Shown: positions 27,342 through 38,694, counted from the stretch's first letter. The stretch is DNA of 64,000 bases from Mycolicibacterium sphagni (GCF_002250655.1 NZ_NOZR01000005.1:124001-188000), one strand, 5' to 3'. Notes: a model not told the origin generated them from the sequence alone. Made by a program: numbers and translations.

Positions 27342-28148
27342 CTAGAGCAGCTGCGTGCTGGCGCCGCCGTCGGCGAAGATGATGGTGCCGGTCGTGGCGG
27401 GCAGCCAGTCCGACAGCAGGGCGCACACCGTCTTGGCGACCGGGGTCGGGTCCTTCATGTTCCAACCGAGCGGGGCCCGCTGATCCCAGCCCTCTTCGAG
27501 TAGCTTCATCTGGGCACCGGCCTCTTCACCAAGCGCGCCACCGACGATGGCACTCATCGCCAGGGTCCGGATAGGCCCTGCCGCAACGAGATTGGATCGC
27601 ACACCGACCTTGCCGGCTTCGCGGGCGACGAACCGGTTCACCGACTCCAGTGCGCTCTTGGCGACGGTCATCCAGTTGTAGGCCGGCATCGCGCGCGTCG
27701 GGTCGAAGTCCATGCCGACGATGCCGCCGCCCGGGTTCATGATGGGCAGCACGGCCTTAGCCAGCGAGGCGTACGAGAACGCCGAGATGTGGATGCCCTT
27801 GGCGACGTCCTCGTAGGGCGCGTCGAAGAACGGGTTGATGCCCATCCCGGTCTGTGGCATGAACCCGATGGAGTGCACCACACCGTCGAGCTTGTTGCCC
27901 TCGCCGATCTCGGCGGTGACACGGTCGGCCAGCGTCGACAGGTGCTCTTCGTTCTGCACGTCGAGTTCGAGCAGCGGCGCGGGCTTGGGCAGCCTGTCGG
28001 CGATCCGCTGGATGAGCTTCATCCGATCGAAGCCGGTGAGCACCAGCTCGGCGCCGGCCTCCTGAGCGACCTTGGCGATGTAGAACGCGATCGACGAGTC
28101 GGTGATGATCCCCGTGACGAGGATGCGCTTGCCTTGCAGAAGAGTCAT
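27342..28148 (-). CDS. inhA: Enoyl-ACP reductase InhA
   Basis: 268 aa short-chain reductase nearly identical in pattern to M. tuberculosis InhA (269 aa): [20 protein letters not shown] site, [22 protein letters not shown] (Ser94 region), and the catalytic [12 protein letters not shown] (Tyr158/Lys165). It reduces the 2,3-double bond of long enoyl-AcpM in FAS-II for mycolic acid synthesis and is the isoniazid-NAD target. The Ser94 region matches the usual susceptible sequence. It lies 24 nt after fabG1 and 9 nt before hemH. Confidence 0.98.
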   Translation of the reverse strand: MTLLQGKRILVTGIITDSSIAFYIAKVAQEAGAELVLTGFDRMKLIQRIADRLPKPAPLLELDVQNEEHLSTLADRVTAEIGEGNKLDGVVHSIGFMPQTGMGINPFFDAPYEDVAKGIHISAFSYASLAKAVLPIMNPGGGIVGMDFDPTRAMPAYNWMTVAKSALESVNRFVAREAGKVGVRSNLVAAGPIRTLAMSAIVGGALGEEAGAQMKLLEEGWDQRAPLGWNMKDPTPVAKTVCALLSDWLPATTGTIIFADGGASTQLL

Positions 28149-28172
28149 GTGAAACCTCTTGTCCTTTACCTC

Positions 28173-28961
<789 letters not shown>

Positions 28962-28987
28962 TCACGCCGAAATCGACACGAGCGGCA

Positions 28988-29995
28988 TCAGCCCGGCAGG
29001 CGGCGGTTGATCAGCAGTGCGACCAGTGCGGCGACAGCCAGCACGAGCGCGCCGAGGCGCAACCAGCCGGTGCTGGCGTCACCCTTGATGGTCTCGTAGC
29101 CGATCTGGTCCTGCAGGGAGGTGAAGACCTCCTTGAGCTGCTGCAGACTCGACGCGGTGTAGGAACTGCCGCCGGAGAGCTCGGCGATCTTCCTGAGCAT
29201 CTCGTCGTCAACGGGGACCGGCTGGCGCTGGCCGTTGATCTCCACGTAGCCGTACGGCGTGCCGAACGACACCGTGGATATCGGCACGCCCTGGTCCTTG
29301 GCCGTGCGGGCGGCGGTGAACGCGCCCTTGGGGTTGTCCGGGTTGGACGGCACGGTTTCCTTGCCGTCGGACATCAGCACGATCCGGGCGGGCGGCGGAG
29401 CGTCGCCGCCGCCGATCACGGCTCCGACAGTCGCGATGGCCTGCAGCGAGGTGAAGATCGCCTCGCCGGTGGCGGTGCGGTCGGCCAGCTGAAGCTTGTC
29501 GATCGCGTTCTTGGTGGCCTCGCGGTTGGTGGTGGGCGACACCAGCACGCTGGCCGTGCCGGCGTAGGCGATCAAGCCCAGGTTGATCCCGGGGGTGAGC
29601 TGGTCGGCGAACTGCTTGGCGGCTTCCTGGGCGGCGGCGAGCCGGCTGGGCTCGACGTCGGTGGCGCGCATCGACTGTGAGACGTCGATGGTCAGCATCA
29701 CCACGGCGCGGTTGCGCGGGATACGCACATCGTTGGTGGGCCCGGCCATTGCGATGGTCAGCAGCACCAGCGAGGCGATAAGCAGGATGGCCGAAAGATG
29801 CCGCCACTTGTTAGGCCGTTTGGGCGCAACGCTTTCCAGCAGCTCCATGTTCGCGAAGCGCAGGATTCGCCGTTGCCGGGCGAACTGCATCGCGACGTAG
29901 AGCGCGACGAGTGCGGCGATGACGAGCAGGAAGAGGAAGAACCACGGGTGTTCGAAGCCGGACAGGGACATAGGCCCGAGTAACGGCAATCTCAT
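28988..29995 (-). CDS. VWA-domain membrane protein (Rv1481-like)
   Basis: 335 aa, same length as Rv1481. Helices at about residues 15-35 and 65-85, then a von Willebrand A domain (90-290) with MIDAS motif DVSQSM and a conserved [16 protein letters not shown] stretch. A last helix at 310-330 anchors the C-terminus. With the DUF58 protein and MoxR-type ATPase upstream it forms the MoxR-DUF58-VWA module, thought to act as a chaperone system for envelope or metal-dependent proteins. The start overlaps the DUF58 stop as ATGA. Confidence 0.93.
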   Translation of the reverse strand: MRLPLLGPMSLSGFEHPWFFLFLLVIAALVALYVAMQFARQRRILRFANMELLESVAPKRPNKWRHLSAILLIASLVLLTIAMAGPTNDVRIPRNRAVVMLTIDVSQSMRATDVEPSRLAAAQEAAKQFADQLTPGINLGLIAYAGTASVLVSPTTNREATKNAIDKLQLADRTATGEAIFTSLQAIATVGAVIGGGDAPPPARIVLMSDGKETVPSNPDNPKGAFTAARTAKDQGVPISTVSFGTPYGYVEINGQRQPVPVDDEMLRKIAELSGGSSYTASSLQQLKEVFTSLQDQIGYETIKGDASTGWLRLGALVLAVAALVALLINRRLPG

Positions 29996-30936
29996 TGGCT
30001 GCCTGCCAGGGCGCCGCGGCGACGGGACGCGACGAACCTCACGATGTCGGCGATCCAGTCGCGGTCGGTGCGCAGGGTCATCAGGGGCGCCCCGCAGCGG
30101 CGCAGGGTGCGCGCCACCTCCTCGCGGTGCACGGCGGCGGCGCGGGCGAAGTCGTCGCGCAGCTGCTCATCGATGGTGAACTCGCGGGTGGTGCCGGACT
30201 CGGTGTCCTGCAGGATCACGTCGCCCACCGGAGGCAGTTCGACATCACGCGGGTCGAGTACCTCGACGCCGAGGACCTCATGGCGCGCGGCGATGGCGCG
30301 CAGCGGGCGCATCCAGTTGATCGGGCCGAGGAAGTCGCTGATCACCACGGCCATGCCGCGGCGGCGCTCGGGCCGGCGCAGGGCGTCGATGGCGGCGGCC
30401 AGGTCACCGCGGACACCGGCCGGCGCTTTCGGCATGGTGGCGATGGTCCGCAGCAGCGTCTGCTCGTGGTTGCGGCCCGACAAGGCGGGCACGCGGGTGA
30501 TCCGGTCGCCGTTCGCGATGATGGCACCGATCCGGTTGCCGCCGCCACTGTTGAGGTAGGTGATGGCTGCCGCCGCCGCCACTGCCAGGTCGCGTTTCTC
30601 GCAGCCGGTGGTGCCGAAGTCCAGGCTGGCGGACAGGTCGATAACCAGCCAGGTCTCCAGCTCGCGATCGGCGATCATCTGCCGCACGTGCGGCACCTGC
30701 GTGCGCGCGGTGACCGACCAGTCCATCCGGCGCACGTCGTCGCCGGGCTGGTACATCCGCGAATCCCCGGGCTCGGAGCCGGGCCCGGGGATCAGACCCA
30801 GATGGTCACCGTGCAGCACTCCGTCGAGCTTGCGTTTGACCGTCAGCTCGAGGGTGCGCAGCGCAGCCGAGAGCTTGGCGTCACCGATCTCACCGCGCTG
30901 GAACGACGGCGGGTGGATGGCTTCGGATTCGCTCAC
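29992..30936 (-). CDS. DUF58 protein of the MoxR module
   Basis: 314 aa. [40 protein letters not shown] is the DUF58 core (given here in parts: [10 protein letters not shown] is the signature). It is followed by a VWA-like segment [11 protein letters not shown] and VVISDFLGP. It corresponds to Rv1480 (317 aa). Cytosolic, acting with MoxR1 and the VWA membrane protein. GTG start overlapping the moxR1 stop (GTGA) and stop overlapping the VWA gene (ATGA), so all three are translationally coupled. Confidence 0.93.
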   Translation of the reverse strand: MSESEAIHPPSFQRGEIGDAKLSAALRTLELTVKRKLDGVLHGDHLGLIPGPGSEPGDSRMYQPGDDVRRMDWSVTARTQVPHVRQMIADRELETWLVIDLSASLDFGTTGCEKRDLAVAAAAAITYLNSGGGNRIGAIIANGDRITRVPALSGRNHEQTLLRTIATMPKAPAGVRGDLAAAIDALRRPERRRGMAVVISDFLGPINWMRPLRAIAARHEVLGVEVLDPRDVELPPVGDVILQDTESGTTREFTIDEQLRDDFARAAAVHREEVARTLRRCGAPLMTLRTDRDWIADIVRFVASRRRGALAGSQ

Positions 30937-32051
30937 CGACCGTTGGCACCCGCCCCGGCGGGAACCACCGGCGGCACTGAATGCCCTTGTTGCGGAACAG
31001 CATTGACCTGCGGAAGTGCGACGGTCTGCAGGATCCGGTTGATCACGGTCTCGGCCTTGATGTCGTCGGCCAGCGCATCGTAGGTCAGCACCAGTCGGTG
31101 GCGCAGCACGTCGGGGATGACGTCGATGACATCCTGCGGGATGACGTAGTCGCGGCCGCGCACCAGGGCCAGCGCGCGGGCGGCGGCGATGATGCCCAGC
31201 GATGCACGCGGCGAGGCGCCGAACGCCACCCAGGACTTGACGTCGTTCAGGCCGAACTGCTCGGGGCGCCGCGTCGCGGTGACGACCCGGACCACGTAGT
31301 CGACCAGCGCGTGGTGGACGAAGTTGTTGGCGGCGACGTTCTGCAGCCGCAACAGGTCACCGGTCTCGAGGATCTGCTTGGGCTCCGGCGGGGTGACACC
31401 CATCCGGTAGATGATCTCGCGCTCTTCCTCCGGCGACGGGTAGTCCACATTGATCTTGAACAGGAAGCGGTCGCGCTGGGCTTCCGGCAGCGGGTAGACG
31501 CCCTCGTTCTCGATCGGGTTCTGGGTCGCCATGACCAGGAACGGCTTGGGCAGCTCGTAGGTCTTGCCGCCGATGGAGATCTTGCGCTCGGCCATGACCT
31601 CCAGCAGCGCCGACTGCACCTTTGCCGGGGCGCGGTTGATCTCGTCAGCCAGCAGGAAGTTCACCACCACAGGCCCGAGTTCGATGTCGAACTCCTCGCG
31701 GCCCTGCCGGTAGATGCGGGTACCGATGATGTCGGTGGGCACCAGGTCGGGGGTGAACTGGATGCGGGCGAAGGTGCCGCCGACCACCTTGGCGAAGGTC
31801 TCGACCGCCAGCGTCTTGGCGACACCGGGGACACCTTCGAGCAGCACGTGGCCCTTGGCCAGCAATCCGACCAGGATGCGCTCGACCAGCTGATCCTGGC
31901 CCACGATGATGCGCTTGACCTCAAAGATCGCGCGTTCCAGGGTGTGCACCTCGCCGGCCAGACCATTACCGCCGGATGGCGCGGCGGCCGGGGCTCCGGT
32001 CGGCCCGGCAAACGCTCCGGGGCCCGCGGGCGACCCACCTGGTGACGTCAT
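30933..32051 (-). CDS. moxR1: MoxR-family AAA+ ATPase MoxR1
   Basis: 372 aa. Walker A GVPGVAKT near residue 77, Walker B LLADEINRAPAKVQSALLEVMAE near 135, sensor ATQNPIENEGVYPLPEAQRDRF near 175, and a C-terminal helical lid. The N-terminal 28 residues are Gly/Pro/Ala-rich and family-variable. Hexameric chaperone-like ATPase working with DUF58 and VWA partners (Rv1479 equivalent). It sits between ripB and the DUF58 gene, 129 nt after ripB, in an order conserved across mycobacteria. Confidence 0.95.
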   Translation of the reverse strand: MTSPGGSPAGPGAFAGPTGAPAAAPSGGNGLAGEVHTLERAIFEVKRIIVGQDQLVERILVGLLAKGHVLLEGVPGVAKTLAVETFAKVVGGTFARIQFTPDLVPTDIIGTRIYRQGREEFDIELGPVVVNFLLADEINRAPAKVQSALLEVMAERKISIGGKTYELPKPFLVMATQNPIENEGVYPLPEAQRDRFLFKINVDYPSPEEEREIIYRMGVTPPEPKQILETGDLLRLQNVAANNFVHHALVDYVVRVVTATRRPEQFGLNDVKSWVAFGASPRASLGIIAAARALALVRGRDYVIPQDVIDVIPDVLRHRLVLTYDALADDIKAETVINRILQTVALPQVNAVPQQGHSVPPVVPAGAGANGR

Positions 32052-32180
32052 CGACTTCCTCCACAGCTGTTGGTTTTAGCGGGCACCTCGGCGCCCGAAC
32101 ACAACTATTCCAGGCGTTCTGGGATCCGTCGACGTGCCCCGTTCGCTGGCGCGTCGAGGAGTACGGCAAATCGACGGGGC

Positions 32181-32870
32181 TCAGGTCTCGATAATGCGCG
32201 TGAGGTATGGCGTCATGCCCGCCGTGCGGACGGGGCTGACGGTCACGTAACCGGCCGCCGACGAGGCCTCGAGCATCTGCCCGTTGCCCAGATAGATGGT
32301 GACGTGCTGGGCGCCGCCGGGCCCGTAGAAGATCAGATCGCCCCGCTTGGCCTCCGACGGCGGGATGTGCCGGCCGGAGTTGTACTGGTCGCCGGAGTAC
32401 TTCGGGAGCTGGACGCCGACGCCCGCGAAGGCGTAGCGGACGAAGCCAGAGCAGTCGTAGCCGATCTTGCCCGCGTCCTCGTCGACGCCGGCGCTGGGTC
32501 CGTTGATCGCGCCGCCGCCCCACGAGTACGGCACACCGCGCTGCGAGGCGCCGCGGGCGATCACGTACTCGATGGCCTGCGGGCCGCGCACCCGCCCGCC
32601 GGGCAGCGAGGACGGCGCGCCGCCGAAACCGAGGCCGGACAAGAACTTGCGGCCCAGGTCCATGGTGGCCTGTGCGGACTGCTGAACAACCTGCAGCGAC
32701 GCGTTGGCGACGGCAACCGGGTCACCGGGCGCGCCCGCGCTCAACAGCTTGGGCAGCGTCGGATCCCACTCGCCCGGATCGGCGTTCGCCGGACTGGCGA
32801 TGCCAATTCCCAGCGCGAGTGCCGTCAGTATCGTCCCGACGAAGAGCCGTCGAGAACTATTGCGAGACAT
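32181..32870 (-). CDS. ripB: NlpC/P60 peptidoglycan endopeptidase RipB
   Basis: 229 aa. Signal peptide at residues 1-30 (basic MSRNSSRR, hydrophobic core, ANA-DP cleavage). NlpC/P60 domain with catalytic Cys in KIGYDCSGFVRYAF near 150 and His in GGAQHVTIYLGNG near 200. It cleaves the D-Glu/mDAP bond in stem peptides. Unlike RipA it has no coiled-coil inhibitory N-domain, as in Rv1478. It starts 28 nt after ripA and is probably co-transcribed with it. Confidence 0.95.
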   Translation of the reverse strand: MSRNSSRRLFVGTILTALALGIGIASPANADPGEWDPTLPKLLSAGAPGDPVAVANASLQVVQQSAQATMDLGRKFLSGLGFGGAPSSLPGGRVRGPQAIEYVIARGASQRGVPYSWGGGAINGPSAGVDEDAGKIGYDCSGFVRYAFAGVGVQLPKYSGDQYNSGRHIPPSEAKRGDLIFYGPGGAQHVTIYLGNGQMLEASSAAGYVTVSPVRTAGMTPYLTRIIET

Positions 32871-32898
32871 AGAAAAAGCTCCTGTACAACTCCGCGGG

Positions 32899-34356
32899 TC
32901 AGTAGTCGATGTAACGGATGACGTACGGTGTCATGCCGCTGGTGCGCACCGGCGAGATCTTCACTGATGAACCGGTGTAGGGAGCCTCGAGCATCTGGCC
33001 CTGGCCCAGGTAGAGCGTCACGTGCTGGCTGCCGCCGGGGCCGTAGAAAATCACGTCACCGCGGCGCATCTCGGCCGACGGGATCTTCTGGCCCATGTTG
33101 TATTGCGAACCCGAGTAGTGCGGCAGCCTGATGCCGACACCGGCGAACGCGTACATGATCAGCCCGGAACAGTCGAACCCGACCGTGCCGGAGCCGCTGT
33201 CGATTCCGGTGGACGGACCAGTGGCGGTCCCCCCGCCCCAGGAGTACGGCACACCCATCTGCGACATGGCGCGCTTGATCACGTACTCGGAGGCTTCCTG
33301 ACCGTGAACGTAGGGAATCGCGCCGTTGGTGATCCCGGTGTCGTCGGGCTTCAGGATGCCGAGCTTCTGCAGGAAGCTCTTGCCCATCTGCTTGGTCGCG
33401 TCCAGCGAGGACGACGAGATCTGCAGTACCGCGTTGATGATCTGGATCGGGTCGCCGGAGACGAACGCGCTGGGCACCATCGGCAGTGTGGTGTCCCACT
33501 CCGAGACGCTGCCGTAGGGCGGCACCTTTCCGGAGTTGGGCGCGGCGGGTGAACCAGGCGCGGCCGGATCCCAGCGATCCCCCGGGGTCGCCGGGCCGGC
33601 CGCAGCCGACTGTGGCACGGCGGCAGGCGAATTCGCCGGCGCCGACCACTCGCGGGCGGCGTCGAGCTTGTCCTGGGCCGTCTTGCGTTCGGCCGCCAGC
33701 TGGTCGATCTCGGCCTGCTGGGCGGCAAAAGTTTTCTGCGCGTCGGTCAGTGCCGAGACCGCCGTCTGCTGGCTGGCTTCGGCGTCGGCGACGGCTTGAT
33801 CGGCCTTCTCTTTGGCCAGCCGGGCCGCGGACTCCTGGTTGACCTGCTCGGTACGGGCCCGCTGCAGGTCGGCCATCACCTGCTCCGAGCTCACGGCCAG
33901 GGTTTGACCAGCCGACGCGGTGGAGATGATCTCTTCGGGCGTGCTCGCCATCACCAGCGACGCCGACGGGCCGTTGACGTAGGTCGCGGCGGCGAAGACG
34001 TCGAATCGCTTCTGGGCGTCTGCGATCGCGGCGTTGGCGTCCTTAACGCCCTGCGCGCTGGCGTCGACCTTGTCCTGGGCTGCGGCTGCCGCGTCGCGGG
34101 CGGTCTGCACGTCGACGATGGCCTTGTTGACGCTTTCCTGCTCGGCCTGCACTTTGGCGCCGACGTCCTGCAACCGCTGGTTGGCGTCGGCGACGTCGGC
34201 GATCAGGCCGGCGATCGTGTTGGGGCCCGGGCCGGGCTCGGCCTGGGCCAGTCCGGGCATGGTGAACGTCATGGCGACACTCAGCGCCAACGGGCACACC
34301 GGCTTGGCGATTCGGATGGCCGGCCGGGTAATAGAGCCGCGACGGGAACGCCTCAT
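32899..34356 (-). CDS. ripA: Peptidoglycan endopeptidase RipA (septal hydrolase)
   Basis: 485 aa. Signal peptide to about residue 40 (ending LAQA-EP). A long Ala/Gln/Lys coiled-coil domain (45-240) with VNGPSASLVMASTPEEIIS occupies and blocks the active site until proteolysis. A Pro/Ala linker (245-290) precedes the NlpC/P60 domain with Cys in TVGFDCSGLIMYAF and His in GGSQHVTLYLGQGQM. RipA splits the septum during division and works with RpfB. The promoter region carries six 9-bp-phased GTCACA motifs. Slightly longer than Rv1477 (472 aa). Confidence 0.96.
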   Translation of the reverse strand: MRRSRRGSITRPAIRIAKPVCPLALSVAMTFTMPGLAQAEPGPGPNTIAGLIADVADANQRLQDVGAKVQAEQESVNKAIVDVQTARDAAAAAQDKVDASAQGVKDANAAIADAQKRFDVFAAATYVNGPSASLVMASTPEEIISTASAGQTLAVSSEQVMADLQRARTEQVNQESAARLAKEKADQAVADAEASQQTAVSALTDAQKTFAAQQAEIDQLAAERKTAQDKLDAAREWSAPANSPAAVPQSAAAGPATPGDRWDPAAPGSPAAPNSGKVPPYGSVSEWDTTLPMVPSAFVSGDPIQIINAVLQISSSSLDATKQMGKSFLQKLGILKPDDTGITNGAIPYVHGQEASEYVIKRAMSQMGVPYSWGGGTATGPSTGIDSGSGTVGFDCSGLIMYAFAGVGIRLPHYSGSQYNMGQKIPSAEMRRGDVIFYGPGGSQHVTLYLGQGQMLEAPYTGSSVKISPVRTSGMTPYVIRYIDY

Positions 34357-34386
34357 TCGACCCTGGTCTCCTCTGCTCCACGTGCA

Positions 34387-34467
34387 GTCACGCCCGTCAC
34401 AGATGTCACATCAGTCACATCAATAACAATGGCGACAGTTGCACCGTACGTCACATTTGTCGCAGAG
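34387..34467. promoter_or_regulatory. Array of MtrA-like GTCACA boxes upstream of ripA
   Basis: GTCAC-starting nonamers begin at 34387, 34396, 34405 and 34414 with an exact 9-bp period, and a second pair (GTCACA, GTCGCA) begins at 34450 and 34459. All lie 31-111 nt upstream of the ripA ATG. Tandem GTCACA-type nonamers are the reported recognition pattern of the response regulator MtrA, and ripA is a known MtrA target in M. tuberculosis. Assignment is by motif, not by experiment. Confidence 0.65.
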
Positions 34468-34546
34468 GAAACTTCCGGCAGGAATTACATCTTTGTCATT
34501 TACGAGATGTTGCCGAAAAGTAATCTTATTGCTTTGCCAGGTAAGG

Positions 34547-35110
34547 TTATTCCACCTGTTCAGCGGGTATTTGGGTATGTTGCGAGCGCTTCGCTCTGAG
34601 CTGCAAAACGCGGGTTAAAACGGCCGCCGCAGTCACCCCGATCACGAGCGTGATGGTAAATCCCACCCAGGGGAAATCGGGCGTTTGTAGCTGGTCGACA
34701 AAAGCCTGTGTGCCCACCACTGGATTGGGCGCTGTCTTGGCCACATCCTGACCCGCCTCGAGCAGCACGCGGTCATAGGTCGTGCTGTAGGTCCCGGCCC
34801 ACCCCGGGCTGAGCACCAGCACCGTCGCACCGGGATTGGCATGACCGATCTCGGTGGCGATATCGCGCAGCGGGGTGTCGATCGGCGGGCTTGTTTCCAT
34901 CACGACGACCTTGAGGTCGATGCCGTGCTCCTGAGCGCCGGCCACCACCTTCTGCAGTCCGGCGACATCGGCGGCCGGTGCGGCGACGCCATCCTTGGCG
35001 ACGTCGGCCTTGACCGCGGCCAGGCACTGCTCGACCGGGGTCGACGGGGCCAGTCCGACGCTGCTGCACATCTCCACCGGAATGAAGGTCGGCGCGTGCA
35101 GAATCGTCAC
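34547..35110 (-). CDS. Tail-anchored membrane protein (Rv1476-like)
   Basis: About 187 aa from the GTG at 35110, matching Rv1476 (186 aa); the frame is open further upstream but would run into the acn start region. Soluble N-terminal domain (TILHAPTFIPVEMCSSVGLAPSTPVEQCLAAVK, with two Cys) and a helix at residues about 150-170 (VGFTITLVIGVTAAAVLTRVL) near the basic C-terminus. No signal peptide. Function unknown; actinobacterial relatives sit between acn and ripA. It is divergent from acn across 191 bp and upstream of ripA on the same strand, separated by the MtrA-like array. Confidence 0.78.
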   Translation of the reverse strand: MTILHAPTFIPVEMCSSVGLAPSTPVEQCLAAVKADVAKDGVAAPAADVAGLQKVVAGAQEHGIDLKVVVMETSPPIDTPLRDIATEIGHANPGATVLVLSPGWAGTYSTTYDRVLLEAGQDVAKTAPNPVVGTQAFVDQLQTPDFPWVGFTITLVIGVTAAAVLTRVLQLRAKRSQHTQIPAEQVE

Positions 35111-35224
35111 GATCCGAAACGGTACCTCGCGTCCCGATTCCGGGGTGGCACCACGCGCCGAGGAAGACAAGACTGAGACCCAGGACCGTTGACCGCGGCT
35201 GTGAAAACGGGTCCGCCCGCTTAG

Positions 35225-35240
35225 CAGGACAAGCGTACTG
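35225..35240. promoter_or_regulatory. AcnR operator upstream of acn
   Basis: CAGGACAAGCGTACTG fits the Corynebacterium glutamicum AcnR motif CAGNACnnncGTACTG at every defined position. It lies 62 nt before the acn start, directly followed by TAGTAT (35242-35247), a possible -10, so bound AcnR would block RNA polymerase. The acnR gene follows acn. The rest of the 35111-35301 interval shows no other clear element. Confidence 0.75.
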
Positions 35241-35301
35241 TTAGTATCAGGCCGAACGCCGACACAGCCCGTCGGCATCGATGACAACGCCGGGAGTTGA
35301 T

Positions 35302-38115
35302 GTGAGCAGCAATGATTCACTGAATTCGTTTGGAGCGCGCGACACCCTGAAGGTCGGCGACAACAGCTACCAGATCTACCGCCTCGACGCGGTCCCCGGC
35401 ACCGAGAAACTCCCCTACAGCCTCAAGGTGCTGGCCGAGAACCTGTTGCGCACCGAGGACGGCGCCAATATCACCAAGGACCACATCGAGGCGATCGCCA
35501 ACTGGGACCCCTCGGCCGAGCCGAGCATCGAGATCCAGTTCACCCCGGCCCGTGTGGTGATGCAGGACTTCACCGGTGTCCCCTGCATCGTCGACCTGGC
35601 CACCATGCGTGAGGCCGTCGGCGACCTGGGCGGCGACGCCGAGAAGGTCAACCCGCTGGCCCCCGCCGAACTCGTCATCGACCACTCCGTCATCGTCGAT
35701 GTCTTCGGTAACGCGGGCGCCTTCGAGAAGAACGTCGAGATCGAATACGGCCGCAACGGCGAGCGCTACCAATTCCTTCGCTGGGGCCAGGGCGCCTTCG
35801 ACGACTTCAAGGTGGTCCCGCCCGGCACGGGCATCGTGCACCAGGTCAATATCGAATACCTCGCGCACGTCACCATGGTCAGGGACGGCGTCGCCTATCC
35901 CGACACCTGCGTCGGCACCGACAGCCACACCACGATGGTCAACGGCCTCGGTGTGCTCGGCTGGGGCGTCGGCGGTATCGAGGCCGAGGCCGCGATGCTG
36001 GGTCAGCCCGTCTCGATGCTGATCCCCCGCGTCGTCGGCTTCAAGCTGTCCGGTGAGATCCAGCCCGGCGTCACCGCTACGGACGTGGTGCTGACCGTCA
36101 CCGATATGCTGCGTAAACACGGGGTGGTCGGCAAGTTCGTCGAGTTCTACGGCAAGGGCGTCGCCGAGGTGCCGCTGGCCAACCGCGCCACGCTGGGCAA
36201 TATGAGCCCCGAATTCGGTTCCACCGCGGCGATTTTCCCAATCGACGACGTGACGGTGGACTACCTGCGCCTGACCGGGCGCACCGAGGAGCAGCTGGCT
36301 CTGGTCGAGGCGTACGCCAAGGCACAGGGAATGTGGCACAACGCCGACAAGGAGCCGGTCTTCTCGGAGTACCTGGAGCTGGACCTGTCCACCGTGGTGC
36401 CCTCGATCGCCGGCCCGAAGCGCCCCCAGGACCGTATCGAGTTGTCTGACGCCAAGAATGCGTTCCGCAAGGACATCCACAACTACGTGGAGGAGAACCA
36501 CCCGGCCGCTTGCACCAACCTGGACGAGGCTGTCGACGAGTCGTTCCCGGCCAGCGACTCGGTGTCGCTCTCCTTCGCTGAAGAGGACGCCGTCCCGGTG
36601 CACTCGGCCGCCCGCGGCGCCGAGGGCAGGCCGACCAAGCCGGTGAAGATCAAATCCGATGAGCAAGGTGAATTCGTGCTCGACCACGGCGCGGTGGTCG
36701 TCGCGGCGATCACGTCGTGCACCAACACCTCCAACCCGTCGGTGATGCTCGGCGCCGCACTGCTGGCCCGCAACGCCGTCGAGAAGGGGCTGACCTCAAA
36801 GCCGTGGGTCAAGACGTCGATGGCACCTGGCTCCCAGGTGGTCAACGACTACTACAACAAGGCGGGCGTCTGGCCGTACCTGGAGAAGCTGGGCTTCTTC
36901 CTGGTGGGTTACGGCTGCACCACCTGCATCGGCAACACCGGCCCGCTGCCGGATGCCATCTCCAAGGCCATCAACGAGGAAGATCTGACGGTCACCGCCG
37001 TGCTGTCGGGCAATCGCAACTTCGAGGGCCGCATCTCCCCCGACGTGAAGATGAACTACCTGGCCTCACCGCCACTGGTCATCGCCTATGCCCTGGCCGG
37101 CACCATGGACTTCGACTTCGAGTCCGAGCCGCTCGGCCAGGACCCCGACGGCAACGACGTCTTTCTCAAGGACATCTGGCCGTCCTCGAAGGAGATCTCC
37201 GACGTCATCGCGTCGTCGATCAACCGGGAGATGTTCACCGACAGCTACGCCGACGTCTTCAAGGGTGACGAGCGCTGGCAGAACCTGCCCACACCCGAGG
37301 GCAAGACCTTCGACTGGGATCCGAAGTCGACGTACGTGCGCAAGCCTCCGTACTTCGACGGCATGCCGGCCGAGCCGCAGCCGGTGACCGATATCAGCGG
37401 CGCGAGAGTTCTTGCACTGCTGGGTGATTCGGTGACCACCGACCACATCTCCCCGGCCGGCAATATCAAGCCGGGCACCCCGGCGGCGCAGTACCTCGAA
37501 GAGAACGGCGTCGACCGCAAGGACTACAACTCCTACGGCTCGCGGCGCGGCAACCACGAGGTGATGATCCGCGGCACGTTCGCGAACATCCGGCTCAAGA
37601 ACCAGTTGCTCGACGACGTGTCCGGTGGCTACACCCGCGACTTCACCCAGGATGGCGGACCGCAGGCCTTCATCTACGACGCCGCGCAAAACTATGCGGC
37701 GCAAGGCATTCCACTGGTGGTGCTGGGTGGCAAGGAATACGGCTCGGGCTCGTCTCGCGACTGGGCGGCCAAGGGCACCAGCCTGCTCGGCGTGCGCGCG
37801 GTCATCACCGAGTCGTTCGAACGCATCCACCGCTCCAACCTGATCGGCATGGGCGTGATCCCGCTGCAGTTCCCCGCAGGCGAATCGGCGGCGTCACTGA
37901 AGCTGGACGGCACCGAGGTGTACGACATCACCGGGATCGAGGAGCTCAACAACGGCAAGACGCCGAAAACCGTTAGCGTCACTGCCACTAAAGAGGATGG
38001 GTCGACGGTTCAATTCGACGCCGTGGTGCGCATCGACACCCCTGGTGAAGCCGACTACTACCGCAACGGCGGCATCCTGCAGTACGTGTTGCGCAATATG
38101 CTGCGGGCCGGCTAG
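35302..38115 (+). CDS. acn: Aconitate hydratase A
   Basis: About 937 aa (M. tuberculosis Acn is 943). The GTG at 35302 is chosen because CGGGAG precedes it by 5 nt; an ATG at 35281 is possible. [4Fe-4S] ligands are in SCTNTSNPS (about residue 475) and [13 protein letters not shown] (about 540). The swivel domain has [12 protein letters not shown] and [15 protein letters not shown]. It isomerises citrate and isocitrate in the TCA cycle. The apo form of the family binds iron-responsive RNA elements. Followed 6 nt later by acnR; a matching operator is upstream. Confidence 0.97.
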   Translation: MSSNDSLNSFGARDTLKVGDNSYQIYRLDAVPGTEKLPYSLKVLAENLLRTEDGANITKDHIEAIANWDPSAEPSIEIQFTPARVVMQDFTGVPCIVDLATMREAVGDLGGDAEKVNPLAPAELVIDHSVIVDVFGNAGAFEKNVEIEYGRNGERYQFLRWGQGAFDDFKVVPPGTGIVHQVNIEYLAHVTMVRDGVAYPDTCVGTDSHTTMVNGLGVLGWGVGGIEAEAAMLGQPVSMLIPRVVGFKLSGEIQPGVTATDVVLTVTDMLRKHGVVGKFVEFYGKGVAEVPLANRATLGNMSPEFGSTAAIFPIDDVTVDYLRLTGRTEEQLALVEAYAKAQGMWHNADKEPVFSEYLELDLSTVVPSIAGPKRPQDRIELSDAKNAFRKDIHNYVEENHPAACTNLDEAVDESFPASDSVSLSFAEEDAVPVHSAARGAEGRPTKPVKIKSDEQGEFVLDHGAVVVAAITSCTNTSNPSVMLGAALLARNAVEKGLTSKPWVKTSMAPGSQVVNDYYNKAGVWPYLEKLGFFLVGYGCTTCIGNTGPLPDAISKAINEEDLTVTAVLSGNRNFEGRISPDVKMNYLASPPLVIAYALAGTMDFDFESEPLGQDPDGNDVFLKDIWPSSKEISDVIASSINREMFTDSYADVFKGDERWQNLPTPEGKTFDWDPKSTYVRKPPYFDGMPAEPQPVTDISGARVLALLGDSVTTDHISPAGNIKPGTPAAQYLEENGVDRKDYNSYGSRRGNHEVMIRGTFANIRLKNQLLDDVSGGYTRDFTQDGGPQAFIYDAAQNYAAQGIPLVVLGGKEYGSGSSRDWAAKGTSLLGVRAVITESFERIHRSNLIGMGVIPLQFPAGESAASLKLDGTEVYDITGIEELNNGKTPKTVSVTATKEDGSTVQFDAVVRIDTPGEADYYRNGGILQYVLRNMLRAG

Positions 38116-38121
38116 CCGGAC

Positions 38122-38694
38122 GTGCCCCGGGTTAGCGAGGATCATCTGGCGGCCCGCCGTCGCCAGATCCTCGACGGCGCACGGCGCTGCTTTGCCGAGT
38201 ACGGCTACGACAAGGCCACCGTGCGCCGCCTGGAGCAGACCATCGGCATGTCACGCGGTGCGATCTTCCATCACTTCCGCGACAAGGACACGCTGTTCTT
38301 CGCCCTTGCGCGCGAGGATGCCGAGCGGATGGCCGAGGTGGCGTCGAGCCAGGGCCTGGTACAGGTGATGCGGGACATGCTGGCCGCGCCCGATCAATTC
38401 GATTGGCTGGCCACACGTTTGGAGATCGCTCGCAAGCTGCGCAACGACCCGGTGTTCCAGCAGGGCTGGGCGGAACGGTCGGCCGAGCTGTCGGCGGCGA
38501 CCAGCGATCGGCTGCGCCGGCAGAAGCAAGCCGGCCGGCTGCGTGACGACGTGCCCAGTGCCGTGGTGCAGTGCTACCTGGATCTGGTGCTCGACGGGCT
38601 GGTGGCGCGACTTGCGGCGGGCGAAGATCCCCAGCGACTCTCGGCCGTGCTGGATCTGGTGGAGGATTCCGTGCGGGCGGCTAGCGCCGAGTGA
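38122..38694 (+). CDS. acnR: TetR-family repressor of aconitase (AcnR)
   Basis: 190 aa. N-terminal TetR HTH: RRRQILDGARRCFAEYGYDKATVRRLEQ then GMSRGAIFHHFRDKDTLF, residues 8-55. The C-terminal helical domain resembles AcnR of corynebacteria, which represses acn and binds citrate-Mg. It lies 6 nt after acn and is likely co-transcribed, giving negative feedback through the operator at 35225. Rv1474c equivalent. GTG start at 38122. Its 3' end overlaps the convergent small regulator gene by 14 nt. Confidence 0.9.
   Translation: MPRVSEDHLAARRRQILDGARRCFAEYGYDKATVRRLEQTIGMSRGAIFHHFRDKDTLFFALAREDAERMAEVASSQGLVQVMRDMLAAPDQFDWLATRLEIARKLRNDPVFQQGWAERSAELSAATSDRLRRQKQAGRLRDDVPSAVVQCYLDLVLDGLVARLAAGEDPQRLSAVLDLVEDSVRAASAE

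Noticed and set aside
34357..34546. c-di-AMP (ydaO) riboswitch upstream of ripA
   Set aside because: Considered because NlpC/P60 genes in actinobacteria often have one; the interval lacks the helices and is filled with phased GTCACA boxes.
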